Under the pieces are notes generated by a model, which made no database searches, was not told the DNA's origin, and saw only the letters and a program-made list of their open reading frames with translations. From assembly GCA_002412775.1 (NCBI GenBank), contig DHVT01000015.1:124001-188000 (forward strand): DNA of 64,000 bases. Direction: 5' to 3'. Source of the DNA: Firmicutes bacterium UBA5201. GTDB lineage: Bacteria; Bacillota; Clostridia; Peptostreptococcales; Acidaminobacteraceae. A program made the position numbers and the translations under genes. Every line of letters starts with the position of its first letter. Positions within the stretch are counted from its first letter, which is position 1. Below, piece by piece: positions 16,910 through 25,298 of this stretch.

Positions 16910-19495
16910 TTAGTTTTCATTTTCATAACTTTCAATATACAGTGCTTTTAACTCTTCAATCAGTGGATACCTTGGATTGGCTCCAGTACACTGGTCGTCA
17001 AAAGCTTCATAAGCCATAGTGTCCAAACTTTCGTAAAACTTAAGCTTTGAAATGCCATATTCCTTTATGGAAGCGGGTATATCTATGGCTTTTTTTAAAT
17101 CTTGGATAGCACCAATTAAATTTTCAACAGATTCATCTTCGGTTTTACCATTTAAGCCTAAATATTTAGCGATTTGTGCATATCTCCATTTTGCATTCGG
17201 GTACTTGTACTGTGGAAATGCAGCTTGCTTTCTTGGGTTGTCGACGGCATTGAATCTTATGACAGATTCAATTAAAAGCGCATTTGATAGGCCATGTGGA
17301 ATGTGGTGCTCTGCACCCATCTTATGTGCCATTGAGTGACAAATTCCCAAAAATGCATTGGCAAAAGCCATTCCTGCCATGGTCGAGGCATGTGCCATTT
17401 TTTCTCTTGCTTTTACGTTGTTTAAACCGTCGTTGTAAGCAAGTGGAAGGTACTTGAATATGAGTCGAATGGCTTCGAGAGCCATACCATTAGTCATTTC
17501 AGAAGCTAATACGGATACATAGGCTTCAATTGCGTGGGTCAGAGCATCAATTCCTGAGGCGGCAGTTAAAGATTTTGGCATTGACATCATAAGTTCCGCA
17601 TCGACAATTGCCATATCTGGCGTTAACTCGTAATCCGCAAGAGGATATTTTTTGCCTGTTTTTTCGTCGGTAATGACTGCAAACGGTGTGACCTCCGATC
17701 CCGTGCCAGCTGATGTTGGAACTGCAACGAACATTGCCTTGTTTCTGAGCTTTGGAAATGGGAAAACTCGTTTGCGGATATCCATGAATCGCATTGCAAG
17801 GTCATCAAACTGAACTTCAGGGTGTTCATAAAGGACCCACATGATCTTAGCCGCATCCATAGGTGAGCCTCCACCAAGTGCCAAAATTACATCCGGTTCA
17901 TATTGAAGCATCTCTTTGGCGCCTTTGTATGCGGTTTCTAAAGTTGGATCGGGTTCAACATCGAAGAAAACTCTATAATCGATTTTAAGTTCATCAAGTT
18001 TTGTTGTTAAATGAGTGATAAATCCCATTTTATAAAGAGGTTGATCTGTTACAATGAAGACTCTTTTTTTATTAAGTGTTTTTAGTTCTGGGAGAGCGAC
18101 TCCAAGTGAGCCATATTTAAAATAGATTTTTTCCGGGACTCTAAACCAAAGCATATTTTCTCTCCTTTCAGCTACATTCTTGACATTCAGCAAATGCTTT
18201 ACGCCAACATTTTCAGATATGGAATTACCACCCCATGAACCACAACCCAGTGTGAGTGAAGGTGCGAGCTTAAAATTGTAAATGTCTCCAATCGCGCCTT
18301 GGGAAGAAGGCATGTTGATCATTGTTCGACCAGTCTTCATAACCGCACCGAATTGTGTGATGCGGTCTACAGATTTGACTTGATCTGTATAAAGTACAGA
18401 GGTGTGTCCGAATCCACCTAATTTTACGAGTTGATCCGCTTTTTCAAGCGCATCTTCAAAAGAGTCTGCCGAGTATAATGCAAGAACGGGAGAAAGCTTT
18501 TCATGTGCGAAGGCTTCACTCAATTCAGTTGACGTGACCTCTCCTATAAGTACTTTTATATGCTCATCTACAGTGATGCCTGCCATTTTCGCAATCTTAT
18601 ATGCGGATTGGCCAACAATTTTTGAGTTCAACTTGCCATCCACTAGAATGACCTCTCGCATTGCTGCTGTTTCAGAATCATTTAAAAGGTATGCCCCTCG
18701 ATTCGCAAACTCTTTTTTTACTTCTTGATAAATGGATGAAACCACAATCACAGATTGTTCTGAGGCACATATGACACCATTGTCAAAACTTTTCGAGAGC
18801 AGTATTGAGTTGACCGCCATTTTTATGTGAGCTGTTTCATCTATTATGGCGGGCGTATTGCCAGCGCCTACACCAATCGCGGGTTTGCCTGAAGAGTAGG
18901 CTGCTTTTACCATTCCAGGTCCTCCGGTTGCAAGTATCAAATCCGATTCAGCCATTACACGATGGGTGAGATCAAGAGAAGGCTCATCGATCCAGCCGAT
19001 GATATGTTCTGGAGCACCTGCCTTAACAGCTGCTTCAAGTATAATTTTAGCAGTTGCTATGGTTGACTTTTTTGCTCTGGGATGGGGTGAAATTAAAATG
19101 CCGTTTCTTGTCTTGAGGGCTAATAAAATTTTGAAAATTGCTGTTGAAGTCGGATTGGTTGTAGGAATCACAGCAGCAATCACACCGATAGGTTCAGCGA
19201 CTTTATAAATTCCAAACGATTTGTCTTCTTCGATAATGCCGCATGTTTTTTCATCTTTGTATTTGTTATAGATATATTCCGCTGCAAAATGGTTTTTGAT
19301 GACTTTATCTTCTACGATTCCCATACCGGTCTCTTCATAAGCCATTTTTGCAAGTTCAATTCTTGCGTTGTTTGCGGCAATGGCCGCTTTTCTAAAAATT
19401 TCATCCACTTGAACTTGTGTAAAGGTTGAAAATTTTTCTTGTGCTTTTCTTGTAAGATCAAATTGTCCCATTAAAGTGTCGATATTGTTGATCAT
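16910..19495 (-). CDS. adhE: Bifunctional acetaldehyde/alcohol dehydrogenase AdhE
   Basis: An 861-aa cytoplasmic enzyme converting acetyl-CoA to ethanol with two NADH. The N-terminal aldehyde dehydrogenase half (about 1-440) has GVGAGNTPAIID and the catalytic Cys in NGVICASEQS; the C-terminal iron alcohol dehydrogenase half (about 450-861) has ALGGGSPMDAAK, VPTSAGTGSEVTP and the iron ligands in GICHSMAHKMGAEHHIPHG. Full length for the family. It is the first gene of a five-gene leftward operon with the hydrogenase genes, 20 bases apart. A Rex-like operator overlaps its promoter, which predicts induction at high NADH. Confidence 0.96.
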   Translation of the reverse strand: MINNIDTLMGQFDLTRKAQEKFSTFTQVQVDEIFRKAAIAANNARIELAKMAYEETGMGIVEDKVIKNHFAAEYIYNKYKDEKTCGIIEEDKSFGIYKVAEPIGVIAAVIPTTNPTSTAIFKILLALKTRNGILISPHPRAKKSTIATAKIILEAAVKAGAPEHIIGWIDEPSLDLTHRVMAESDLILATGGPGMVKAAYSSGKPAIGVGAGNTPAIIDETAHIKMAVNSILLSKSFDNGVICASEQSVIVVSSIYQEVKKEFANRGAYLLNDSETAAMREVILVDGKLNSKIVGQSAYKIAKMAGITVDEHIKVLIGEVTSTELSEAFAHEKLSPVLALYSADSFEDALEKADQLVKLGGFGHTSVLYTDQVKSVDRITQFGAVMKTGRTMINMPSSQGAIGDIYNFKLAPSLTLGCGSWGGNSISENVGVKHLLNVKNVAERRENMLWFRVPEKIYFKYGSLGVALPELKTLNKKRVFIVTDQPLYKMGFITHLTTKLDELKIDYRVFFDVEPDPTLETAYKGAKEMLQYEPDVILALGGGSPMDAAKIMWVLYEHPEVQFDDLAMRFMDIRKRVFPFPKLRNKAMFVAVPTSAGTGSEVTPFAVITDEKTGKKYPLADYELTPDMAIVDAELMMSMPKSLTAASGIDALTHAIEAYVSVLASEMTNGMALEAIRLIFKYLPLAYNDGLNNVKAREKMAHASTMAGMAFANAFLGICHSMAHKMGAEHHIPHGLSNALLIESVIRFNAVDNPRKQAAFPQYKYPNAKWRYAQIAKYLGLNGKTEDESVENLIGAIQDLKKAIDIPASIKEYGISKLKFYESLDTMAYEAFDDQCTGANPRYPLIEELKALYIESYENEN

Positions 19496-19525
19496 AATCT
19501 ACCTCCGAATATTGGTATCAAAAGT

Positions 19526-19565
19526 TATATAGATGTTTGATTTCTATATGTTAATCTTATCACAA
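19526..19565 (-). promoter_or_regulatory. adhE promoter overlapped by a Rex-like operator
   Basis: On the minus strand: TTAACA (-35, + strand 19549-19554), 17-base spacer, TATATA (-10, 19526-19531). The -35 lies inside TTGTGATAAGATTAACAT (19548-19565), which fits the Rex consensus TTGTKAANNNNTTNACAA at most fixed positions. Rex represses fermentative genes when NAD+ is high and releases at high NADH. The consensus is known; its use here is inferred. Confidence 0.6.
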
Positions 19566-19643
19566 TCTTATAGAGGCATCAACGCATTGCGGTGAGTTAA
19601 AGTTAGAAGAAAACGACACAACGAGGGGGTGATTGTTACGATA

Positions 19644-19775
19644 ATGCAATGTTTAACTTGGTGCATGGCTCAAAACTGTCCCTACAAGAAAAAAACGAAT
19701 CAAATGTTACGAAAAAGACGCTTTGTATTTCAAATTCGAAACATTTGGAGAGCGAGTGCAAAAAATCCGCTTTAA
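19644..19775 (+). CDS. Possible 43-aa basic, Cys-containing peptide
   Basis: An open frame in the adhE upstream region: MQCLTWCMAQNCPYKKK at the start (three Cys) and a strongly basic second half (LRKRRFVFQIRNIWR). A GGGGGTG lies upstream, but 13 bases from the ATG, and a GTG start 15 bases upstream would be too close. Its stop is immediately followed by a perfect palindrome. No homologue recognised; it may be a chance frame. Apart from this and the two Rex-like sites, the 19566-19904 stretch shows no gene. Confidence 0.3.
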   Translation: MQCLTWCMAQNCPYKKKTNQMLRKRRFVFQIRNIWRASAKNPL

Positions 19776-19799
19776 TTATCGTTAAAGATTTAACGATAA
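19776..19799. promoter_or_regulatory. Perfect palindrome, Rex-like operator or AT-rich terminator
   Basis: TTATCGTTAAA and TTTAACGATAA form a perfect inverted repeat with a 2-base centre. The inner 18 bases (TCGTTAAAGATTTAACGA) match the Rex box TTGTTAANNNNTTAACAA at all but two of its fixed positions. A T6 run follows 5 bases later, so it could instead end the small frame before it, but the stem is AT-rich with a 2-base loop and is poor as a terminator. Confidence 0.45.
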
Positions 19800-19904
19800 A
19801 AGATTTTTTCTGTTTGGATTATTAAATCAGCAATAGTGGGTATAATAAGCTGGAAAGGCTATTTGAACAGTATTCAAACAGTTCGGTTTCAGGAGGAGGG
19901 CATT

Positions 19905-20327
19905 ATGTACGAAGCCAAAACAAAGCCCAATGATTTGAGTGTAATTGATTTCATTGAAAAAGTGGAAAGTCCCAAAAAGAAAGAAGATGCCTACAAACTA
20001 CTGGACATCTTCACTGAAACTTCTGGTCACGAACCTAAAATGTGGGGCGATAGTATCATTGGATTTGGACAATACCACTATGTCTACAAGACCGGGCATG
20101 AAGGGGATGCGCCACTCGTTGGATTCTCACCGAGGAAAAGCAATTTCAGTTTGTATTTTGCCACAGGTGACGAAGATCGTGACAAGCTACTGAGCAAATT
20201 CGGCAAACACAAATCAGGGGCGGCGTGCGTTTACATCAATAAACTGGACGATGTGGATGTGGACGTGATGAAAGAGTTGATCACTCAGTCTATTGAGTTT
20301 TTGAATGGTCTTTATCCACCGGAATAA
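19905..20327 (+). CDS. DUF1801 family protein
   Basis: A 140-aa protein with the DUF1801 pattern: SVIDFIEKVESPKKKEDAYKLL, then GHEPKMWGDSIIGFGQYHY and FSPRKSNFSLYF. AGGAGGAGGG lies 5-8 bases before the ATG at 19905. Function unsettled for the family. Its last 38 bases overlap, tail to tail, the end of the histidine-kinase gene on the other strand, with no terminator between. Confidence 0.78.
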   Translation: MYEAKTKPNDLSVIDFIEKVESPKKKEDAYKLLDIFTETSGHEPKMWGDSIIGFGQYHYVYKTGHEGDAPLVGFSPRKSNFSLYFATGDEDRDKLLSKFGKHKSGAACVYINKLDDVDVDVMKELITQSIEFLNGLYPPE

Positions 20328-22026
20328 TTATTTTCACTTCAGTCCCAACACCAATTTTAGAGTCGATACGAACGCCGGATTCATCGCCATAGATGAGTTT
20401 TAGGCGTTTGTTTACGTTATCGAGCCCAACGCCACCAAGTTTGGTAAGCGAGCTTTTCTCAGTGCTTGCATCAAAACCTACACCGTTGTCAGAGACATTT
20501 AGAATCAGTTGATGATCGTTTTTCTCCACTTGAATTTTGACGAATCCAACACCATCAAGTTCTTTGATGCCATGATAGATGGCGTTTTCTACGATAGGTT
20601 GCAAAATGATTTTAGGTACTTTAATGGACTTGTAATCCTCTGGGCATTCGATGTTGTATTTCAGGTGATCGCCATAACGCTGTTTTTGTATGAACATATA
20701 CTGTTTGATATGTTCGATTTCCTCGCCAAGTGTGATGCTTTCACTGCCCTGACTAAGAGAAATTCTAAAAAACTGGGCGAGTGATTTCGTGGTTGCAATA
20801 ACTTTTTCACTGTCACCAAATTCTGCCATCCATACTATGGTGTCGAGGGTATTGTATAAAAAATGGGGATTGATTTGACTGTACAGCGATTTGATTTCTG
20901 ACTCCCTCAGGTATCTTTCTTTTTCCTGAATGCCTTCCATCAAGTACTGAATCCTGACGATCATTTCGTTGAAGTGATTTTTAAGGCTTTCAACTTCATA
21001 GCTATTCCTGTCGTTCTCAGGCACTTTTGAAAAATCTGTTGAGAGGTTTCTCATGGCAATTTCCAGTGCTCTGATGGGTTTAGTGATTTTAGAAGCGATA
21101 ATCAAACTGCTTCCTAATACAATGATCAGTAAGATGATTGCAACCATGATGATCGTTTCGAATATTTGTCTGCGCGCAGCAGCCATATTGTCCAGCGAAG
21201 ACAATCCCACTAGAATCCAGTCTGTTCCCGCAAGTTCATAGTGATGGGTCAATAGGTCCATATCAGAGTCATAACCATCTGACATCTGACTGATTTCAAC
21301 CAGTTTTTTTCGATAAGCTTCTTCTTCAAAGTAACTTGGATCTTTGTGAAACACCACTTCACCATTTTGTGTCAATATGAATGCGAACCCTTTGCTGCCG
21401 AGGTCCAGTGAATTCAATTGGTTTTCAATCACTTCATAGGAAAAATCCAATATGAGCACACCGATGTTGTTACCGCTTGAGTCACTGATTTCCTGACCGA
21501 CGGAGATGACCCATGTGCTTTTATCCATGGAGAAGCTTTGCCTGCGGATGGAAGTCAGAACAGGTATGTTGTTTTTCATGAGAACGTTCATGTACCAAGG
21601 TTCATTCATCATATTATCTGAGACGCCCATGTCCATGTAGTCGTCACTGGAAATGATGCGGCCATCTTTGCTGACCAGCATCCCTGTTATCAGATAGGGG
21701 TCTGAACCTAGGACTGTGTTCACAAGTTCAATTACCCGACCTTTTGAAACCTGATTATCCGTGGTGAGGTATTCAGTGGTGTCAGCATTACTGCTGATCA
21801 CGTTGGATAGGGTCTTGAGTTTGTCCAGATAGATCTCGATGGATCGCCCATTTTGCTCAACTGCGGTTGTGGTCACCTTGAGCGCGTCGGTCAAAAAAAT
21901 CGAGGACAGACTGTAATAAAGCACCATCCCCATCAAGGCAACCAAAACGATGCTGGTGATCAAATAGTAGGCTGCGATCTGAACACGTATGTATTTGTGA
22001 TATTTGAAGAATGGGAATTTAATCAT
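20290..22026 (-). CDS. YesM-type sensor histidine kinase
   Basis: A 578-aa membrane kinase: membrane segments at about 18-38 and 290-312 flank a dCache-like extracellular sensor; a HAMP region (ITKPIRALEIAMRNL) follows, then the YesM/LytS-type His_kinase domain with the phosphorylated His in SLYSQINPHFLYNTLD, and a C-terminal ATPase with VENAIYHGI, DNGVGFD and GGVGLDNV. Its start overlaps the stop of the response-regulator gene by 8 bases, so they form a coupled pair. Placement behind msrAB suggests it senses oxidative or envelope stress (inference). Confidence 0.92.
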   Translation of the reverse strand: MIKFPFFKYHKYIRVQIAAYYLITSIVLVALMGMVLYYSLSSIFLTDALKVTTTAVEQNGRSIEIYLDKLKTLSNVISSNADTTEYLTTDNQVSKGRVIELVNTVLGSDPYLITGMLVSKDGRIISSDDYMDMGVSDNMMNEPWYMNVLMKNNIPVLTSIRRQSFSMDKSTWVISVGQEISDSSGNNIGVLILDFSYEVIENQLNSLDLGSKGFAFILTQNGEVVFHKDPSYFEEEAYRKKLVEISQMSDGYDSDMDLLTHHYELAGTDWILVGLSSLDNMAAARRQIFETIIMVAIILLIIVLGSSLIIASKITKPIRALEIAMRNLSTDFSKVPENDRNSYEVESLKNHFNEMIVRIQYLMEGIQEKERYLRESEIKSLYSQINPHFLYNTLDTIVWMAEFGDSEKVIATTKSLAQFFRISLSQGSESITLGEEIEHIKQYMFIQKQRYGDHLKYNIECPEDYKSIKVPKIILQPIVENAIYHGIKELDGVGFVKIQVEKNDHQLILNVSDNGVGFDASTEKSSLTKLGGVGLDNVNKRLKLIYGDESGVRIDSKIGVGTEVKIIIPVDKDHSKTQ

Positions 22027-22792
22027 CGGATGTCCTCACGTTCGTAGCGTAGTTTTTAGGGGAGACACCAAACTTTTTTTTAAATCTCACAGAGAAGTAG
22101 TTCACGTCATCAAATCCAACGCGTTCTGCGACTTCGTAGACTTTAAGTTCAGTGGTGAGCAGTAAGAGTTTCGCTCTTTCCAGTCTAAGTGTGAGCATGT
22201 AGTCTTGAAAGGATTGGCCCATGAGTATTTTAAAAAGTGTGCTGGTGTAACCTGTGCTGAAACCCATTTGGGTGGCAAGTGAAGTCAAAGAGAATGAAGT
22301 GTTTCCAAGTTCTTTTTCTGTGATTTGAATGAAATTTTTTTTGTAGGAATCATCTTCTATGTGTTCAGTTTCATGAATATTTTTGATCATCTTTTTAATT
22401 TCCAGTGATTTGCGGTCATTCTCGATAGAGCCAATCAGTTTGAGCAGAAGTGTGGTGATGTCATCTCGTGAAACGGGTTTGAGTATGTAATCATCAACCC
22501 CAATCTTCAGTGCGCTGAGGGCATAATCGAAATAGTCGTAACCGGTGAGTATTGCAATTTTTACGTGTGATGACTTTTCTTTGATGCGTTTTGCGAGCTC
22601 TAGACCGTTTATTTTGGGCAGATTGATATCGAGCAGTATAATGTCGGGAGAGTGCATGACAAAAAGATCATAGGCTTCCTGACCATTGATCGCTTCATAA
22701 ATCTCAGAAATATTGAGTTTTTCATAGTCTAAAAGAGTGACGATCCCCTTACGAACAAGGGGCTCGTCATCCACTACCAATAATTTGTACAT
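22019..22792 (-). CDS. YesN-type response regulator (receiver + AraC helix-turn-helix)
   Basis: A 257-aa regulator: receiver domain (residues 1-120) with the acidic pocket in VVDDEP, the phospho-acceptor Asp in DIILLDINLPKING, and the conserved KPVSRDD Lys; C-terminal AraC-type DNA-binding domain (about 150-250) ending in VGFDDVNYFSVRFKKKFG-SPKNY. The gene starts 7 bases after msrAB and overlaps the kinase. Confidence 0.92.
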   Translation of the reverse strand: MYKLLVVDDEPLVRKGIVTLLDYEKLNISEIYEAINGQEAYDLFVMHSPDIILLDINLPKINGLELAKRIKEKSSHVKIAILTGYDYFDYALSALKIGVDDYILKPVSRDDITTLLLKLIGSIENDRKSLEIKKMIKNIHETEHIEDDSYKKNFIQITEKELGNTSFSLTSLATQMGFSTGYTSTLFKILMGQSFQDYMLTLRLERAKLLLLTTELKVYEVAERVGFDDVNYFSVRFKKKFGVSPKNYATNVRTSDD

Positions 22793-22799
22793 ATTTACC

Positions 22800-23849
22800 T
22801 CACTGAATATAAGATTTTAAATAATCATAGCCTTCTGCGCTCATCTCATCATAGGGAATGAACTTTATGGATGCGCTGTTGATGCAGTATCTTTTTCCAC
22901 CGAGGTCTTTTGGTCCATCATCGAATACGTGTCCAAGATGGGAGTCGCCACTACGGCTTCTGACTTCTATTCGGACCATGTTGTAGCTGGAATCCTCATG
23001 AAGTGTGACGACATCCGGAATAATGGGTTTAGTGAAACTTGGCCATCCGCATCCGGAATCGTACTTGTCGCTTGAACTGAAGAGCGGTTCACCTGTGACC
23101 ACATCCACATAGAGTCCTCTGTCGTATGTGTCCCAGTAAGTGTTTGAAAAAGCGCGTTCTGTGTTATTGTTTTGAGTGACCTCATATTGGATTTCTGTGA
23201 GTGTATTTTTCAGTGTCTCATCGTCTGGTTTAACATAGTTCTTTGGATCGATGATGGGTTCATCGGCAATCGAAAGGTCAATGTGACAATAACCATTCGG
23301 ATTTTTGGTCAAATAATCTTGGTGGTAATCTTCTGCGAGTGCATAGTTGTCCAGGGGCATTACTTCGACAACTAATGTCTTATCGTATTTTTTTTGCTCT
23401 TCAGACATGACCGCCTGAATGGTTTTTAAATCTTCTTCGTCCGTGTAGTAGATTCCGGTTCTGTATTGTGAGCCTCTATCATTGCCTTGCTTGTTGACGC
23501 TGGTTGGATCAATCACTTTAAAGTAATAGACCAGCAGGGTTGTGAGATCGACTTTTGATGAATCGTATATCACATGTACGGTTTCGGCATGACCGGTGTC
23601 ATCGTAGATGACCTCCTCATAAGTGGGGTTTTCTGTGTCACCATTTGCATATCCAGAAGTGACCTCATAGACTCCGGGGATTCTTTCCATATAGGCTTCA
23701 ACGCCCCAGAAACAGCCGCCGGCGAGGTAAATTTCGCGCAGTTGGTCCATATCATAATCCACTGGTACTTTGGCTATCACGGATTTGGTCGAGCAAGCGG
23801 TCAACAAAAGTACGATGGAAAGCCCCAAAGCCATTAAAATATTTCTCAT
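22800..23849 (-). CDS. msrAB: Bifunctional methionine sulfoxide reductase MsrA/MsrB, lipoprotein
   Basis: A 349-aa surface-exposed enzyme that reduces both methionine sulfoxide epimers. The lipoprotein signal ends in LLTAC (Cys near residue 19). The MsrA domain (about 35-200) has the catalytic Cys in LAGGCFWGVEAY; the MsrB domain (about 205-345) has SGCGWPSFTKPI and the catalytic Cys in KRYCINSASIKF. The two CxxC zinc pairs of some MsrB proteins are absent. It lies between a thioredoxin-like gene and a two-component system, with reducing power probably supplied through CcdA and the thioredoxin-like lipid-side protein. Confidence 0.95.
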   Translation of the reverse strand: MRNILMALGLSIVLLLTACSTKSVIAKVPVDYDMDQLREIYLAGGCFWGVEAYMERIPGVYEVTSGYANGDTENPTYEEVIYDDTGHAETVHVIYDSSKVDLTTLLVYYFKVIDPTSVNKQGNDRGSQYRTGIYYTDEEDLKTIQAVMSEEQKKYDKTLVVEVMPLDNYALAEDYHQDYLTKNPNGYCHIDLSIADEPIIDPKNYVKPDDETLKNTLTEIQYEVTQNNNTERAFSNTYWDTYDRGLYVDVVTGEPLFSSSDKYDSGCGWPSFTKPIIPDVVTLHEDSSYNMVRIEVRSRSGDSHLGHVFDDGPKDLGGKRYCINSASIKFIPYDEMSAEGYDYLKSYIQ

Positions 23850-23871
23850 AGCAGCCTCCTGCCTTCTGTTG

Positions 23872-24462
23872 TTAGTATATTTTTTCTAAGGTTTCGTTGA
23901 TCATGGCATTGTCAGTGTGACCAGGCAATATTTTTACCAAGACGCCATCGGATCCGATGTATGCAGATGTCGGATAGGCTCTGACGCCGTATGCTTTTGC
24001 GATAGTGCCGTCTTCATCCAGTAGAACTTCGATGTTGTCATAGCCAAGGCCATCAAACCATTTGATGAAGTCCTCTTTATCCATCTCGCCGTTGAAGCCA
24101 GGGGAGACGATGGTTATTACTTTGTAATCAGTTGCTTCGGCAGATAATGTACTCAGTTCGTCCATTCCAGCCAAACAAATGGAACACCATGAAGCCCAGA
24201 ATTTTACGTAGATTCGTTCGCCTTCAAGCTGTTCAAGTGATACTGCTTCGCCGGCGAGATTGACCAGCTCAAAGTCTTTTGCCATTTCGCCTTCATTCGA
24301 CATGACTACATCTGCAGCCATTTCATTTGTTGCCATTTCATCTGGCTCAGTCATCATGGGATCTTCGACCATGGAGTCAGGTTTTTGGTTGTATGCCAAG
24401 TAAAACGCTACCGACACAACCAGGACGATCAGTCCAATAATTATAATTACACTTCTTTTCAT
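23872..24462 (-). CDS. Membrane-anchored thioredoxin-like protein (TlpA/Etrx type)
   Basis: A 196-aa protein with an N-terminal anchor (RSVIIIIGLIVLVVSVAFYLA), a Met/Glu-rich linker (about 30-65), and a TlpA-type thioredoxin domain with active site WASWCSICLAGM. The cis-Pro region is RAYPTSAYIG. It probably relays electrons from CcdA to MsrAB outside the membrane. Start chosen at the ATG 8 bases after GAGGG; an in-frame ATG upstream at 24483 would overlap ccdA. Confidence 0.9.
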   Translation of the reverse strand: MKRSVIIIIGLIVLVVSVAFYLAYNQKPDSMVEDPMMTEPDEMATNEMAADVVMSNEGEMAKDFELVNLAGEAVSLEQLEGERIYVKFWASWCSICLAGMDELSTLSAEATDYKVITIVSPGFNGEMDKEDFIKWFDGLGYDNIEVLLDEDGTIAKAYGVRAYPTSAYIGSDGVLVKILPGHTDNAMINETLEKIY

Positions 24463-24479
24463 ACCCATATCCCTCACTT

Positions 24480-25163
24480 TCAAATTAATCTTTCAAACCA
24501 TGCGGTTACTACGTTTAGCTTTTGTGTCATCAGAAGCAGTCCCATAAGTACGATGAGTGCGCCACCAATTTTCTTGATACGCCCCAGATATTTTTCCATA
24601 TGATTAAAATAACGGAGTAATACTGAGGAGAGTAGTGCTAAAATGATAAAAGGTATAGCCAGCCCCATGGTGTATAAAAACATGAGCCATCCACCATATG
24701 CCGCTTGTCCCCCACCTGCCGCTACGACCAGAACTGCTCCTAGTACGGGACCGACACAAGGTGTCCAGGCAAAACTGAATGTGAGCCCTAGGAGGTAGGT
24801 GCTGAGGTATTTGTTTTTTCCCCTTGGGCGTACTTTGAGTGTCTTGTATTTTTCAAGAAATTTGAATCGGATCAATTCCATTTGATGCAGTCCCATCAAT
24901 ACGACTATTGCACCACCGATTATGTAGAAGCTGTCCAGCTGAATCAGATTGCCGATTGCTCCAAATCCAAAACCGAGGGTTACAAAAGTCGTCGATAGAC
25001 CACCGACAAACAGCAGAGTCTTGATGATCGGTTTGAAGCTGAACTTCTTGTTTTCAACGTCTTCGGTCAATATTCCGATGTAAACAGGAATCAATGGGAA
25101 TGTACATGGTGCGAAGAATGAAAAAAATCCTGCGATAAAAACGGTGCTCATAAACAAGGTCAT
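24480..25163 (-). CDS. ccdA: CcdA/DsbD-type transmembrane thiol-electron carrier
   Basis: A 227-aa six-helix membrane protein of the CcdA family that carries reducing equivalents from cytoplasmic thioredoxin to the outside. The two conserved cysteines are in FAPCTFPLIPVYIGIL (near residue 20) and WTPCVGPVLGAVL (near residue 135). AAAGGGGG lies 7 bases before the ATG. First gene of a ccdA - thioredoxin - msrAB - regulator - kinase operon. Confidence 0.92.
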   Translation of the reverse strand: MTLFMSTVFIAGFFSFFAPCTFPLIPVYIGILTEDVENKKFSFKPIIKTLLFVGGLSTTFVTLGFGFGAIGNLIQLDSFYIIGGAIVVLMGLHQMELIRFKFLEKYKTLKVRPRGKNKYLSTYLLGLTFSFAWTPCVGPVLGAVLVVAAGGGQAAYGGWLMFLYTMGLAIPFIILALLSSVLLRYFNHMEKYLGRIKKIGGALIVLMGLLLMTQKLNVVTAWFERLI

Positions 25164-25194
25164 CTTGTCGCCCCCTTTCGTATGCTATAAGTTA

Positions 25195-25234
25195 ATTATA
25201 GACGGGCACGGAGTTAATTGATATAGATTATCAA
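25195..25234 (-). promoter_or_regulatory. Putative ccdA operon promoter with inverted repeat
   Basis: On the minus strand TATAAT (+ strand 25195-25200) has, 17 bases upstream, a TATCAA that forms one arm of the perfect inverted repeat TTGATA-TAGAT-TATCAA (25218-25234). The -35 match is weak, fitting an activator-dependent promoter; the repeat could be the site of the operon's own response regulator. Inference only. Confidence 0.4.
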
Positions 25235-25298
25235 TAGAGAAATCTTTGTTTTCATATGATATAATTAGTATTATAAAGAATAGGATTGCAGGTGGATT

